Assembly (NCBI GenBank): GCA_008973525.1
Contig: WACJ01000006.1
Coordinates: forward strand, 868,001 to 932,000
Direction: 5' to 3'
Source of the DNA: Stenopsyche tienmushanensis
Taxonomy: Eukaryota; Arthropoda; Insecta; Trichoptera; Stenopsychidae
DNA length: 64,000 nucleotides
The position numbers were made by a program, and so were the translations under genes. This document shows, in pieces, positions 1-12,758 of the stretch (position 1 is the first letter of the stretch; every line of letters begins with the position of its first letter). The notes beneath the pieces were generated by a model that was not told where the DNA came from, searched no databases, and was given only the letters and a program-made list of their open reading frames with translations.

Positions 1-1090
1 GTATTTTTACTTGATTTGAAGTATTAAATCACAAGAATACATCAAAGATTCAGTACCAAAAAGATTGATTATTTGTTTTTTTTTTTTAATATACATTTTA
101 TTTTATCTTTGCTAAAAATAATATGGTTCATGAGTTAAATTGATTTTAGGATAAGAAATAAAAATGATGATTGGCTTAATGAAAATTTATACTTTACAGT
201 CAATATTAATGAAATATTAAAAAAACAAGAAAAAGACTTTTAATTTAAAACATCCCCACTCGAGGCTTTGCAAAAATGGTGTTGTTTCATTTGGGGTAAT
301 TTATCCCTGTTTCCCGACCCTAGATTTAGTTCGTTAAAATTTCCCGTTATATCTCTGAGGAAAGCCAAACCTCCAGGAAACATCGCTTAATTCTTCATAA
401 TAAGTTTCATGAATTTGCTCTAAGAATTTTGTTATTTCCTGTAACAAATCTTTAAATCGCTGCAAAACTTTCACTTGCTCAATCTTAAACTCAATTCAAT
501 CTGAAAATATTTTTCCGACTCTACGTAATAAACGACAACTTTATTATTGTTATGGATGCAATTTAATTTTGAAAATCAATAAGGGTGCATTACATAACAG
601 ATATTATCAAAGCAGGTTATTGTATGAAAATTCGGGATCTAGGTTACACCAATTATTTAAAGCTTAATATAGCCGCCTTTGACCTGGATAATAGCGTTGA
701 GTCTGGTGATGAATGTGTCGCATGCAAACAAGCGTATATCTCATTGAAAACTCGCTTTTAAGCTGTTTACGCTGATATTTTTTACCAAAAACCATGATAC
801 ATTTATTTTCTAGGCTTAAATTGTATTTGCTAGTATCATAATTATTTTAAAAATAGAAAAATTGCTGTTATTAAGATACATTTTAATATTAAATGATTTT
901 CCTTATTTATTGGTGCAAGATTTTTTTTTTCAACAATCAAGATTTGAACCCAATCATTTTAATAAGAAAAAAAAATAATTAAGTCCAGAATTTATCATTC
1001 AAGTCCTTCAAAAAAATTGTTATTGATTCTTGATGAATACATGTCATTTTGGTTATTTAAGTATTGCACAAGAAAAATGCTAGTCCTGCC
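1..1090. other. AT-rich non-coding sequence
   Basis: Stop codons are dense in all frames and no protein, RNA gene or repeat edge was recognised. The stretch has several A and T homopolymers of 8 or more and ordinary AT-rich intergenic character. Confidence 0.6.
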
Positions 1091-1347
1091 TCGAAGAGAT
1101 AATATATAAAAAGGAAACGTTGCTCACGGACAGTTCAACCCCAGCTGTCGATGTATCGCATGGAGTTTTGGAGAGATTAGTAGTTCTTAGTCCATTGGTT
1201 GCTTATTTTCAGAGACCAGGGCTCAACGAGTCGTTGAGAAGAACTTGGAAATTATAGCAATCTTCGAGCGTTCTGTGCATAAAGTTTGTGTTGCTAATAA
1301 ATTCGGGCGTTGCAAAAAGTTGTTAATTTAGCGTGGGGCTCCCCGCC
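1091..1347 (+). promoter_or_regulatory. LTR-like leader: TATA box, initiator, poly(A) signal
   Basis: A TATA box (TATATAAAAAG, 1103-1113) is followed 29 bases later by an initiator-like ACAGTT (A at 1132), and an AATAAA lies at 1296-1301. The compact order of promoter, start and poly(A) signal within 200 bases is what the U3-R-U5 of a long terminal repeat looks like, and a GC-rich TGGGGCTCCCCGCC follows at 1334-1347 where a primer site might lie. No gag or pol coding follows, so if this is an LTR it is a solo or truncated one. It could equally be an ordinary promoter of a short non-coding transcript. A similar arrangement lies at 63110-63340. Confidence 0.3.
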
Positions 1348-2094
1348 GAAGCATAATAATAAGGTAGATTTGGGTTCAGGTTTCCGGTTGGGATTTATGC
1401 GGCTCCGCGGTGTGATTTGGTCGGAAGACGTTTGGCAAACGCGCTACACACAATGGCCCCTTCTTTTTCAGCTAATTTGTGAAGTAGAGTTTAAAAGCCG
1501 CAGTAAAAGTCAGCCCGGGGAAGATTAACATCGCCGTTAGCGCCGCGCCACTACTCGCCCCGGTATGCCATCTATCACCACCACCGCCACCCAGAGGTTA
1601 ACTCATTTAAAACGGATAGAGACAGGATCATCGCCCTCGCCAATAAATAACGTATACTTCCATATTGAAAAACAGTCTGAAATTTAATATCGGCAATTCA
1701 TATTAAAAAAAATTGAATGTATGTCTGTCCGTTCACTGTACAGCTCCATAATATTTGACCATGTATTGCGCAGTTATGATTCCATGAAAAACTTAAATTC
1801 TCTTCCTTTATTTCTTTCCTGTATACTCCAGTATTGCTAAAAGCAATACTGAGATTTATACATTTGTTCAAAACGTATTTCTATTAAATATACTTTAGAT
1901 GAGAAATAGTCATACACTTAAGCTGAATTTTATTATTTCAGAAGATCTATATTACACAATTTATAAAATCCATTATTTATAAAACATAAAATTGGTATTT
2001 GATGTAATATTAGGATGCATAAGATTAAGAAAATAGGCTCATTTTGTATGAACTTGGTGGACTGATTTTAGTAGTAGACGAATTTTTTGCTCGA
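1348..2094. other. Unique sequence with a GC-richer island
   Basis: Positions about 1370-1640 are clearly richer in GC than the flanks, with CpG-containing words and runs of CCACC/CCGCC. A 72-codon open frame at 1310-1528 resembles nothing known and probably reflects only the lower stop density of GC-richer DNA. From 1650 on the sequence returns to plain AT-rich DNA. Confidence 0.45.
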
Positions 2095-2459
2095 TCGATC
2101 GATTTATTTGCTCCTACTTTACAAGGAAATGATAATTGGACAAACACTCATTCAACAAGCAGCGACGAACAGGATGTAATTAAATAAATAAACACTGTCG
2201 ATAGCATAAAACATTCGGTAATTCCTTTGCGTAAACAAATAACACACTTGAAATCGAAATCACTATTAGTCGAGAAATTTGGACTAACGATCTGTACAAT
2301 CGTGCGATGTATGCCAGGAAGCTTTCCATCTTTGTCTCCCGATCTGCGCTACATTCTCTCTCTGTCTTTGTCTGTCTCCGAGCTCAATGTACAAGAGTGC
2401 TCTTTCTAAAAAGTGGAGGGGGATCGCAGGCCCTCCGATAGTACTCCTTTAGGAGTTAA
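2095..2459 (+). mobile_element. Family 1 TTAA MITE, copy 1 (5'-truncated)
   Basis: This is one of twelve copies in the window of a non-autonomous element. Shared landmarks, in order, are the block TTTGCTCCTnCTTTA, the forkhead-like GCGTAAACAAATA, GAAATCGAAATCATTATTAG, the CT-rich tract CTCTCTCTGTCTTTGTCTGT, CCGAGCTCAATGTACAAGAG, and the terminus ACTCCTTTAGGAGTTAA ending at 2459. The copy lacks the first roughly 190 bases of the consensus. The TTAA at the very end, together with CCCTAAAGGAG-like termini, points to a piggyBac-type mobilised MITE; no transposase is encoded. Confidence 0.8.
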
Positions 2460-4807
2460 GAAGAATTTCTATTCTTAAGTTCAATATATATGCTATAAGC
2501 ATTCTATTCCATCTCATTTATTATACTTCAATATATTAATTCATGCCTGTATCATAAAATTCACAAACAATATCAGCTATAGCTCTGGTTTACGTGTATA
2601 CTTTTACTAAGGTTTTGATGAAAATATAAAGATACTGATTTATAATTCGCATTTTATTATCTATATTAGATAAATATCACAATGCGTTAACAGTTCATGT
2701 TATTGATTATGATCTGCGCCATCAAAACTTAAATCATCGGGCGCTAGAGTATTATGTTCTTATGCATTTACATCGATGTAATATTTATTATTCTATTGAT
2801 TGCTTGTTTTGACTAAGATCCGCTTAATTGTTGAGGTTGAGAGCATACCTAAGCTACGAGTAGTGAGGAAGCCTGTAGCGACTCACGCAGAGCCGGCGTA
2901 GAGAACTGCAAACAGCTCGGCCCACAATTAGCGTGCAAGATTGATGGGGCAATCTGCTCCCGCGAGTTCCCTCCCCCTGAACCATTCCACCCATCACCCA
3001 ACTTTGGCCCCTAGCCCCTGACGGCCCTAATAGTTATTTATGCTTACAAAAAAGAAAAAAACCTCTCTTCACAAGAGGGAGTCGGAAAGAGCTCTCGGTT
3101 TACTTTGGAGCTGTGACCATCCTCGATATTTCATCCGCTGTACAAATTTCACACAAAAAATATCAAAAAAGATGTCAAACTTTTTCACAAATCCCCATCG
3201 ACGGAATACCCCATAAAAAGCTGTTTGCTTTTCGTGCTGTTCGCGTATAAATCAATAAAAAATTAAAGGATTTAATTACTCTTGTGATGTCTTATCTTAA
3301 TATCTTTAACATTTATTAATGGCGGATGGGGACGGTGATAAAAAACAACGTTACATCAAGACGATGTGGCAATATGAATATTTATGACCAGACGGATGTT
3401 GAATTACATTATCTAATTTAATTATGCCATTAACAAGATTTAATATGCGATTTGGAAAAAACACGTTATTTAGCTAAACGATTTTTCAACACTTGATGTG
3501 CTCGATGAGGATAATATGAATCGTTTAAAAGATGTAAAGGATCAATTTAATTCGGGAAAGAAGCTACCCATTGTTAATTTACCGACACGCCAGCGTTATG
3601 TAACATAGGATGTCTGTAGCTGTAGAGTTCTTTGTACATCACTTCAGCGATTACGATAGGAAAATTGAAGAAAAACATTCGTATTGAAAGGATTCGTTAA
3701 GCGCAAATTTTGAATAAGATGTTCTTATTTCTTCACTTTCTATAAACTTTTTTTAAAATACCATTTTAAATTAATTATAATAAATTGATTAAGGAGTTGA
3801 TATAAGTCATCAGTTGCAGATATTTTGCTAATGAAAATCAATGTATATTTGAGGAGTATTCTCAGCAACTTGTTGCATTTCATTGAACCCATCAGAGATA
3901 TTTTCACTAATCAAAATTTGAATACAGTGAATGCTCAAAAAAATATATTTATATAGATTGTGTACCATTTAGTCTTTGTGACATTAAATAATTGATTATA
4001 AAGCAATTTTCTAAACTCAAAATGTACTTGTCTCATTGTGTTTAGTTTAATATGCTCTTGGAGAATCCGAAGGAATATTATAAACACAAACTATTTATTC
4101 AAAATATAGGATTCAAGTAATAGTTCGGCATTGCTCTTTTCTGGAAGATTGGTTTTCATGCGTATCCAGAATCATTTTTTCAGTAAACTGTCTTCCAAAA
4201 TCCTGTACAGTCTCTAAAAACTACTCACACTGCTTATTAAGATGTTCACTGATGTGGTCTACGACACGTTCATCCAAGTGTCCTGCTGTGGAGCGCTTAC
4301 ATGGTGATGGAGGTGATGTTGTCTTCAATATCGCGCACGAAAAGATGAATGAATAATATGTATATACAATATAATGGATGCTCACAAGGAGCATCACTAA
4401 GACGCCGGTAGTTATTCCGCGTCCATGAGACCGATAGGAGACTCGAAATATCGGAAAGATATATTTGAAATCTTAATATACCTCTCAAATAATAAGCGCG
4501 ATCATATACTCGTTTTTCAGAGTAATTAAAAACATATGAAATCATTCCAATAAACTAAATTAAAATACATACCCTTTATAACTTTAAGTATGGCATTACA
4601 ACGCATGCCAGGTATTCACTAGTATTATATAAGATGTTATCCTTTCTTTTAATATCCTAATCTTGCAGTGGATTATTTAAACTAGGTAACTGCATTATAA
4701 ATATGCAATTACCAAAACGCTTTTATTTAAGTTGTCTTAAACTCAAATTTCTTTGGTAGCAGACTCATGAGAATACCTCGTCTATATAAATGGTCTAAGT
4801 CTGGATA
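2460..4807. other. AT-rich intergenic DNA
   Basis: No gene was recognised. A GC-rich unique patch lies at about 2830-3030 (CCCTCCCCCTGAACC region). Positions about 4140-4302 contain, on the minus strand, a short broken reading frame with the pattern AGHLDERV, which resembles peptides read from 10900-10975 and 49735-49800 and may be an old coding repeat. Everything else is ordinary AT-rich sequence. Confidence 0.45.
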
Positions 4808-5071
4808 CAGTGGCGGATTCAGTACTTTTGAAAAAGGCCCTTGGAGAAATTTAAGATTAAGGCTCCCTGGACCCATTTAGTTTTTCAACCTGAGATAAAT
4901 TCTCACTTTCGGCCTGCGATATGCACTGTTTCCTATTATATTACACGGCACACACTGTGTATTTCAAAGTATGAGCATATTAGACAGTGGGTTAAAAAGG
5001 CTCCTAAAATTTATGAGGTCGCCTGAATTTCTGAGGCTTAAGGTACGCGGCTGGAGGTAAATCCACCAATG
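4808..5071. mobile_element. hAT-like MITE, 264 bp
   Basis: The left end CAGTGGCGGATTCAGTA and the reverse complement of the right end, CATTGGTGGATTTACCT, form imperfect terminal inverted repeats of the CAGTGGCGGATT type seen in hAT elements. The flanking 8-mers (TCTGGATA at 4800-4807, CTTTGATA at 5072-5079) match at 5 of 8 positions, in keeping with an old 8-bp target duplication. The interior has GGCCC/GGCTCC words but no transposase. A 61-codon open frame inside (4841-5026) is treated as fortuitous. Confidence 0.45.
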
Positions 5072-7095
5072 CTTTGATAACTGGAAGAGAATATTCAAAA
5101 TAGACGTAAATGGTAGAATGTGTTGTTGTTAGTCGTGACTCTCTGATATGCATCTGTGTAATTACCTTTAGATGTTGTTTATATTGTACGATTGGGTGTT
5201 AAATTCTTCTTCCAAAGACATACCATCGCAGTATGCAATTGATACAGACTTTAAACGTTGGGCGTGACACGAAGACCTGACTGTGAGCAATCAATTTGAG
5301 CGAAATAAATTATGCGTTTAGCTCAACTTCTTTTTGTAGACAGAGCTTAACATGTTGAGGACGTGTTGAAGTCTGAATAAGGCAATAATTTAAGAAAAAG
5401 ACACTTTCGACTATTAAATTAGAATAATATGCAAATGCCGGTGTGGACCGGTTGGGTAACAAATTACTCTGTGTGAATAGCTGTCCGAGCAGTGTTCAAG
5501 TTTTGATATAGAGCCGATAGAGGTGGGCTATCATCTTCTATTGATGTTTACCCACGTCCAGAGTGATTAATGTTTTCCGCACTTGCTTTTTTCTAAAACC
5601 CCCCTCCGCCCTGCTGATTACCATACTTTGACGCACCTCTTTTGAGGTAGATACTGCTAAAAGTGCCTGTTATCTTAATAGCTTTATAATATTTATGCTC
5701 CGGCTGCTCATAAAGCTTCCGAACTTGGAGCTTTTATTTATTGTCGGGCTATTCATCTCGGGTCCCAGGTCGATTTTTTAGCATAAAATCTTAATATATT
5801 TAAATTATATCAAATATTGTGAGTCTAAAAGCAACATGTTAGCTGGGATTTATATTGCAACAATGTAATGGGCAGTCCTGATTGCTTCAACAAATGTAAC
5901 GTCAATGACTCGAATGCCTATTCAACTGTCCACTGTTCATACAAATATTTAACTCTGGTTTAATTTATTCAAATGTGTGGTCATATTATGAACAATGGAA
6001 GCTAAAATGCATCAACGATCATATTAGATAAACAATTTTATTAAGAGGACATTCTTATATCCTGTTTAACCAACAATTGATGTATAATATTATGGATACA
6101 TGTGTTCTGTGACATGCATTTATCTCCTTATTGACTGGTTATTATGTATGTATTATAATTATTATCTATTATAATATTTCAAGAAATCACGCTTTTGCGC
6201 CCCAATGCTTCCTTAAACCGTTATTGTTTCAATCAATTGTGAAATACACTGGTGTGTTTAAATAGCAGATATTACTAAGTAAATTTTAAAGCATTAAGAG
6301 CTGAAGCTGAAGGACAAATACTATATGTAAGCAATGATGAAAAATAGCTCCAATAAATAGATTGTCGATATGCTTAGTCTTATTGAAATATCGATTTTAT
6401 GACGATCTGAACCAGTACTGGTTATCTCATGGCCGTTCACTGCTTCAAAAAGCGGCTTACGCTAAAATGGATTCAATTATAATTATACCTGATCCGGTAG
6501 ATTCTATATTTATGAATAGCCTCATGCGTGATTTCTTAAAGAAAAAAGAAGGGCAGTTTAAATGAAATCTTTTCGCACATGTTTGTACTTAACCCTCATA
6601 TTCTATTGAACAAAAAAACATCTATATAAAATAAATTCAATTTGATATCGTTGTTAAGAAGCAATTGAGGGAAACTTGTTTTAGATGAAATAATAAAAGA
6701 AGTCTTAGGGGATTAAAATCGGCGAGACGGAGGGTAGATTATATTTCATTCATTGACGATTGGTGTGTTATAAACGATATAATATGCTTGCATTATAAGC
6801 GTACAAACTAATGCTAGAATTGAATTTAAACATATTTTATTGATGAAAGATGTCTTACAGTTGATTTATTTGTTGAGAAATCTGCAAGCTCGTTCGAAAT
6901 GTTTCTATACAATGAAAAAGTGGCAATAAAAGATTGCGCTTGCCGAATTTGTATGGCAATGTCCGCAATAACTAAACAATTCCTACGCATCTCTTTGTAC
7001 GTCCGTAGATTTTCTATACACATGCCAAGTTTATGGGACACGACTGTATTTATATTAGTAACAAACAGTGTTTTCGGTCCATTTGTTACAAAATG
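5072..7095. other. Intergenic DNA, no gene recognised
   Basis: The region is mostly AT-rich. Open frames of 60-72 codons at 6362-6565 and 6826-7096 lie on both strands, resemble nothing and are not called. There is a slightly GC-richer patch at 5440-5720. Confidence 0.45.
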
Positions 7096-7830
7096 AAATA
7101 AGATATTTCATACAGCCCTGCTGAATCCGGTAATGCCGACATTAGCAAATTTATGGCTGACATAAAGAGAGAAACTTGACGCCAAACAATGAGGCGATAT
7201 TCGACCGTTCATATGCGAGAATTTGCCGCTCGTCAAACAACTGTTCACATTTTATAAGCCAACGCTCATAACTACACATATCAGGCCTCGTCAATCTCGC
7301 CATTGGATAAATTCAAATTTAATAGCCACCTATTCGGGGTCCTCCCGCGAAGCTTGAAAGCTCTCGGGACGACCGGGAGTTGTTATCCGAAAGCTCGCGA
7401 ACAATGCGTGTCAACAGCGGTTGCTCACATTACACAATAAATGCATTTTTTTGCGGATCCCAAAAACGAAAACAAACACCGCAACCTTTCTCATGCCAGG
7501 GGACATCCTCATTTCGGCGGATGAGAACACCACTCGGCGAGCTGATGATATCAGATCCTGCGCCCATCCGTTGGTGTCTTTTGTGTCGGTGTGTTGTGCT
7601 ACACAAAAGCACTCGAGCTTCTTTTGTTGGGCCGCTAGGGGAGGGCCAACAGCGTTGACGAGGGCACAAAAAGCCGCAAACAACACGCAACCGGCAGCCG
7701 AAATGTTAATTTCGTGTTTGATGTGTCATTTGTGAGTGGCTCTGAGGGGAGCCGATTGATTCAGGACCGGATCTGCCGCAGGTCATGGCAGATTAATCCG
7801 CCAAAATTGACGGTATTACCTTTCAAGGTT
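7096..7830. other. Unique GC-richer island
   Basis: The stretch has markedly higher GC than its surroundings, especially 7330-7760, and no member of the repeat families in this window. Four overlapping open frames of 86-104 codons lie on both strands at about 7380-7735, the pattern expected from GC-rich sequence rather than from one real gene, and none reads as a known protein. It is a candidate regulatory element or an unrecognised exon; the sequence does not decide. Confidence 0.4.
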
Positions 7831-7936
7831 TTTCCCAGGGCTGAATTATATGCATCCAATTACAATAATATATTTTTTAAAAGTCATTGTAATCCTGATT
7901 GTATGCTAGATGTATATACATTAAAATTTTGTGCGA

Positions 7937-8867
7937 CTTTTTTTGTGCGATTTCGAAGTTATGCGTTTTTGTAAGCATTTTTTTAATTTCATAAATTGTA
8001 CATATCGAGATATTTTGGATAAAATAGAAAATAAATCATCAAGAGTAACTGAAATTTGGAAAAAAAGCTGTGTAAATTATATTCCACTTTTCCAATGTTT
8101 TAACTTTGAAAAATACATTATCCAAAGGAATTTCTAAAATTCCAACTACTTACGGAGTTATAGATATTTTTCAAAACTACTCTTTTCAACAAATTTGACA
8201 TGATATCTAAAGTTTTAGTTAACTAATTTACTTCAAACTGTGTACAAATCATTTTTATATAACCCTCTATTATTTCTACCAGTTTTATGTCAAAATCTAT
8301 TTTTTTTAACTATTTTAAAAAAAATATTAAACTGTGACAAAATAAGGCCAAAAAATGTCTTGACTGAATTTTTTTTAAACAATCGCCATTTTATTATTTT
8401 ATTTTTTGAGTTAGGGACTATAGTGACATCTTTATTAATTATGAATTATATTGTTGGAAAGAGAAAGTCTTCACAGAACAATGATAATATTGCCACTGAG
8501 TATACTATTTCTTCCGAAGAAGAGAGCGATTTTGAGTCATATCGAAAATCGCAATGAAAAGTATCATGAAGTGATGATAATTTATAATTAAAATAATTAG
8601 TATTTCTCTAGGGGATTTCTGAGATGCCAGATGTCATACATCCTTAAATTTTTATCAATGATGCAAGACGTCCTTTAAATGCTACCAAAAATGTTATTTT
8701 TTTAATTGCTTTATTGTTTTCCTGTTTTTTTTTTCTAATTAACTTTTTTTATGCGATTTTTAATAAAGCTGTTTCAAAGTTATGTGGTTTCATCTTCACT
8801 TTTACTATGTAAGTCGTAGCTTTTTTTGTGCGTTTTTCCGCGGAACGTATCTACCGCACAAAAAAAG
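7937..8867. repeat. Inverted-repeat-bounded segment (possible DNA transposon relic)
   Basis: CTTTTTTTGTGCG at 7937-7949 recurs inverted as CGCACAAAAAAAG at 8855-8867, and another direct copy at 8820-8832 forms a hairpin with the latter. GAAGTTATGCG-like words follow the left copy. The layout suggests terminal and subterminal repeats of a roughly 0.93-kb DNA transposon. Inside lies an open frame at 8240-8557 with an acidic, serine-rich tail, but it lacks an early ATG and matches no family I recognise. Confidence 0.35.
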
Positions 8868-11800
8868 ATTCAAGTGTATATTCAAATAGAGCCAGTAGAC
8901 ACCCAGTAGAAAATATTACTTTCTAGCATAATTTAGAACATTTTATTCCTTATTTTATAATAAGCAATCTATATTAATAATATTGTCGAATTTACTCTCT
9001 TTAAATATTAATGATTCGTTAATAAACGTACTATTATCTATTTCTGTTTCTATGTAGTCCCGCGATTAAGCGGTCGGACTAGTAACTCAATCATCTTGGG
9101 TTCAAATATACAAAAAGTACGGCTAATGACCACATTTTTAAATTGTAATTATTGATATTGATCATCAATCAATATATTTATATTGATTTATTGCTAATAA
9201 CAGGGTAATAAGATAATAATAAAGAGTAATAAGAAAATAATAGTGAATATGGTAAATTTTGTACTAAATCTAAGAAGCAAATAATATTAAGAACTCCAGA
9301 CTGTGTCCTATATTTCTACTATTTTAGGATGTAAACTTTTTTGTAAATGAAGACTTGAATGGCAGCAATGAATTGGCAACGGTATAAAATAGATTTTATC
9401 AAACCGAAATTAGATCAAAGGGCAAAGTTATAAAAGAGTCTGCATGCGAGAGTGTAAATAAAATTCGTGGTTAAACGAACCAATGCATATTTATTCCAAA
9501 ATCTGATACATATTCAAATTACAATTAATATATTTATCTAAAATTGAATAAGAACGCTAAGCTTTTATTATTGACCAATGGCGCACATGTCGCTGTTGTA
9601 CTACTGTAACTTTGCAGTTATTTGCAGAAAATCAAGAAGTATTATTTTGTAATCAATTTTAAAAGTCAAAATAATGATAATTATGAACAAGTTATCAGTT
9701 TTGTGCATTCAAATATTGGCTTGATATGTATAAAAAATTAATATGAATTTGTTCTATAAGATAATGTTCTGTGGGCTTTTATAATGTGGATCTAATTAAT
9801 TATACCCTTTTTAAAATCAAGAACTCTTCAACGTCATCTAATATCTTAAAGAATAATTTGAATTGTTTACGGGCAGACAGTCATACTGTATGCTTAGTAC
9901 GTCACTGCTAACTCTATAAAGCAAGAGCAATTAATATTAAGTTGAGGCGGCTCTGAACTGTAAGCGTTTCAGGTAGGGTCCACCCCTCTTCCTCAGACAA
10001 AGTCCTAAAGAGGAGCTCAAGCCGACAGGACAAAACACCCTACCGGCCCTTATTGTGACGTTCCACCATTATTTTGTCATGTCGCGTTATTATTTGTTGA
10101 TCTGACATTGGCTCCGTGGCATAGTCACAAATTGACATAAATATGTTTGGAAATCCCTGTTGCATTAAAATAAAAATATTTTCAAACGTATCTCGATATA
10201 AATATATTTTTGCAGCCTGTATCAATTTTGTTTTAATAATATTTATTGATTTAAAATTATATTAAAATAAATTAATAAATTATTTCAGGGAGTGGTGATA
10301 CAATTAGGAGCGCAAATAAGAGTGATGATTGATGTGTGTTGTAGTAGGTTTGAAGGGTCGAGTGATCGGGGCAGTTATAATGTTTACGCCCGTTTATTGT
10401 CAGGCGACTCTCCATATACCACTCCACATAATAAACCTAATCTCTTTTCCACTCTTTTTTTTTTTTGGGTTAAGCCCTTTGTCATTTGACGTGCGGGACT
10501 TTTCCATGGTTGGATGGTTTTAAGCGCGTTACAATTGTCCTCGTTGGGGTCTTGTTTGTGCAGACAACTCGTTATTATTATTTTTAATCTACTATCGATC
10601 TGGATTTACCGGATTTAACGTCCTGTTCGAAAACATATTAGCGTTGAAAAATACTCTCCGACGTCTGTCTGGTGCATTGAAAAATATTTTGCAGAACTCA
10701 TGTATTTAATCCTGTAAGGCGCTCGCTGTAATTTTGCTTGCAGCTGGCGTTGAAATTGTCATTGATTGAATTGCTACGAGATGGCGTTGCATTCCATAAA
10801 CTCGTTAAAGAGCACTCAACGGGAATACCCGCGAAAGTCGGATATAAAATATATTTAAACTAATAGTTATCCAGTAAATTAATGGTCTAACTGAGAAGTC
10901 GACCGCAAAAGCGCTCTTCGATACGCTCACTCAGGTGGCCCGCTGGGTGAGCTTTCACAAATAAAAACTCGCAGTTTTTTGCCTTGAAGATCATACCTCT
11001 GATTGATGAAAGAGCACTCCAAATTGGCTTAATTATCAATATTGTCTAGCACGGAATGAATGGCTGATATACAAGTATTTTGAACGAATATCACAAATAT
11101 TTATATATTAACAGCATGTGTGTTTTAAAGATTAACAAATTGATTTAGTGATTGCAATACTTCAATTATATTTTAATTAGCATTATGTAACTATTGGTCG
11201 TATATCAACGTCCATTATATTTTCACAAAGTTGCATGTGCAAATTTGTGCGTTTGATCAGTTGGTCATCACTCATTTTCGGCACGTGTTTACGATTGTTA
11301 TAAATCATTTTATCAATCGTTCGCATAAATTATTGCCGAATTTTTTTTAAATAGTAACAACTGATAAATTTATAAAACAGCCAATGAAATGTATATTTAA
11401 GCTGAGAACATAAAGGATCGTTTAACGTATTGATATTATGATTCTTCAAGGATAACAAGCAATAATTTATTATACAATGCGTAAAAAGTTTGCTCGATGA
11501 AATTCGCACTCAAACAAAAATATCGGATAATTTATTGACCATTTGAAAAATGAAGATTTATTGCAGTTTAAACAGTATGACTTGATCGATTTTTCAAATC
11601 CGCATTGTTGGAATGGTTTTTAAAGATTTTTAAATGCACGGAAACACCCACGTCAAATCGTAGCGAAAATGTAATTGAAAAATAGACGATGCCTGCTAGA
11701 TCGTATCAGTTTTTCTCAAAAGGCTGATGTACAAAATCCGAGAAGACACATTTTCAATTGTGAGCAACCCAACATCCACCGCATCGTTAGTTACCCATCT

Positions 11801-12282
11801 CATGCGGCGTCAGGGTAATCGAGTCTGACACCATTGTGTGCCCGTCTACAACCGACCATCCTTATTCACCTCACCACATTATATCCTCGTGGGGAGCTAT
11901 GTCAAGAATATAACCTTAAAAAATTATCAGATACCTCTGAGATGTTTGATGAGTTCATTACAATACAAAATTGCTGTTAATCATTTAAGCATGTTAAAAT
12001 ACATTACATAAATAAAATGTTGAAGTTTTAACAATCAATTTGTACCAAGACAAAATTTACGATACACATATTTTTATTATCGTAAATTTAAATGATTTTT
12101 TCCCGATATTTATAAATTAATAAATTTGCCTTCATTTGCAAATGAAGGCAAACTACGTTCCATAAAAATGCATAGATCTTTAAAGCTTTATAAGTAACAT
12201 AAGCGTCAAAATAAATAGCGATTGAATTTTGAGGAATGTTTCTGAAACGAGATTATTTTAGTTTTAAAACTGTAAAAAAATA
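8868..12282. other. Intergenic DNA with a GC-richer island
   Basis: No protein-coding gene was recognised. At 9058-9104 a short tRNA-like stretch carries a B-box-like GGGTTCAAAT but does not fold as a tRNA. A unique GC-richer island lies at about 10290-10800. Positions 10900-10975 match 49735-49800 at roughly two bases in three and, read on the minus strand, give the peptide pattern GHLSERIEERF. A short GC-rich patch at 9950-10050 begins GGTAGGGT and ends ACCCTACC. Confidence 0.4.
12125..12152. repeat. Perfect 28-bp palindrome
   Basis: The 28 bases read identically on both strands with no spacer and centre on CATTTGCAAATG. The same 12-base core forms the centre of a second perfect palindrome at 53735-53750. 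The core contains the POU-octamer-like word ATTTGCAAAT. Function is unknown. Confidence 0.8.
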
Positions 12283-12758
12283 TTAACCCTTTGAGTAATA
12301 AGCTGATTTAAAATCATCACAATCTAAGTTGCTATATTTGCTTGTTCGCCATTTATCGTCGTACAAATCCACTTATCAGTCAGTACCGTCGCGACGTGTA
12401 TGAAGTTTGTACATAAATAAATAAACACTGTATATATAAACAATACACTTGAAATCGATTCATTATATCATTCACATATTATTATTAGTCGATGAATTTG
12501 GGTTAACAATCGATACAATCGTGTGATGTATATTGGAAGCTCTTTGTCTCTGATTCTCGAACTGCAAGACGTTCTTTCTCGGTCTGTTTCTTTGCGAGCT
12601 CAACGTACAAAAGAGCTTTTTCTGAATCACTGAAATTCCCTCGCAAATACGCGATCAGCCTATATAATACTATACAATCGTACGATGTATGCAAGATTTC
12701 CAAGCTCAACTGACTGTCTATGTCTGTATCCAAGCTCAATGTGTAAGAATGCTCTTTT
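12283..12758 (+). mobile_element. Family 1 TTAA MITE, copy 2 (rearranged)
   Basis: The copy begins with the consensus left end TTAACCCTTTGAGTAATAA at 12283. About 12322-12412 diverges from other copies, and from 12413 the standard body resumes (AATAAACACTG, ACACTTGAAATCGA). The 3' third, from the ATACAATCGTnCGATGTAT block to AGCTCAA, occurs twice in tandem (about 12505-12620 and 12660-12758). The right terminus is missing because copy 3 begins directly at the TTAA of 12759. Confidence 0.75.

Noticed and set aside
9058..9104. tRNA or tRNA-derived SINE head
   Set aside because: Has a B-box-like GGGTTCAAAT but no acceptor stem, no proper A box and no tail.
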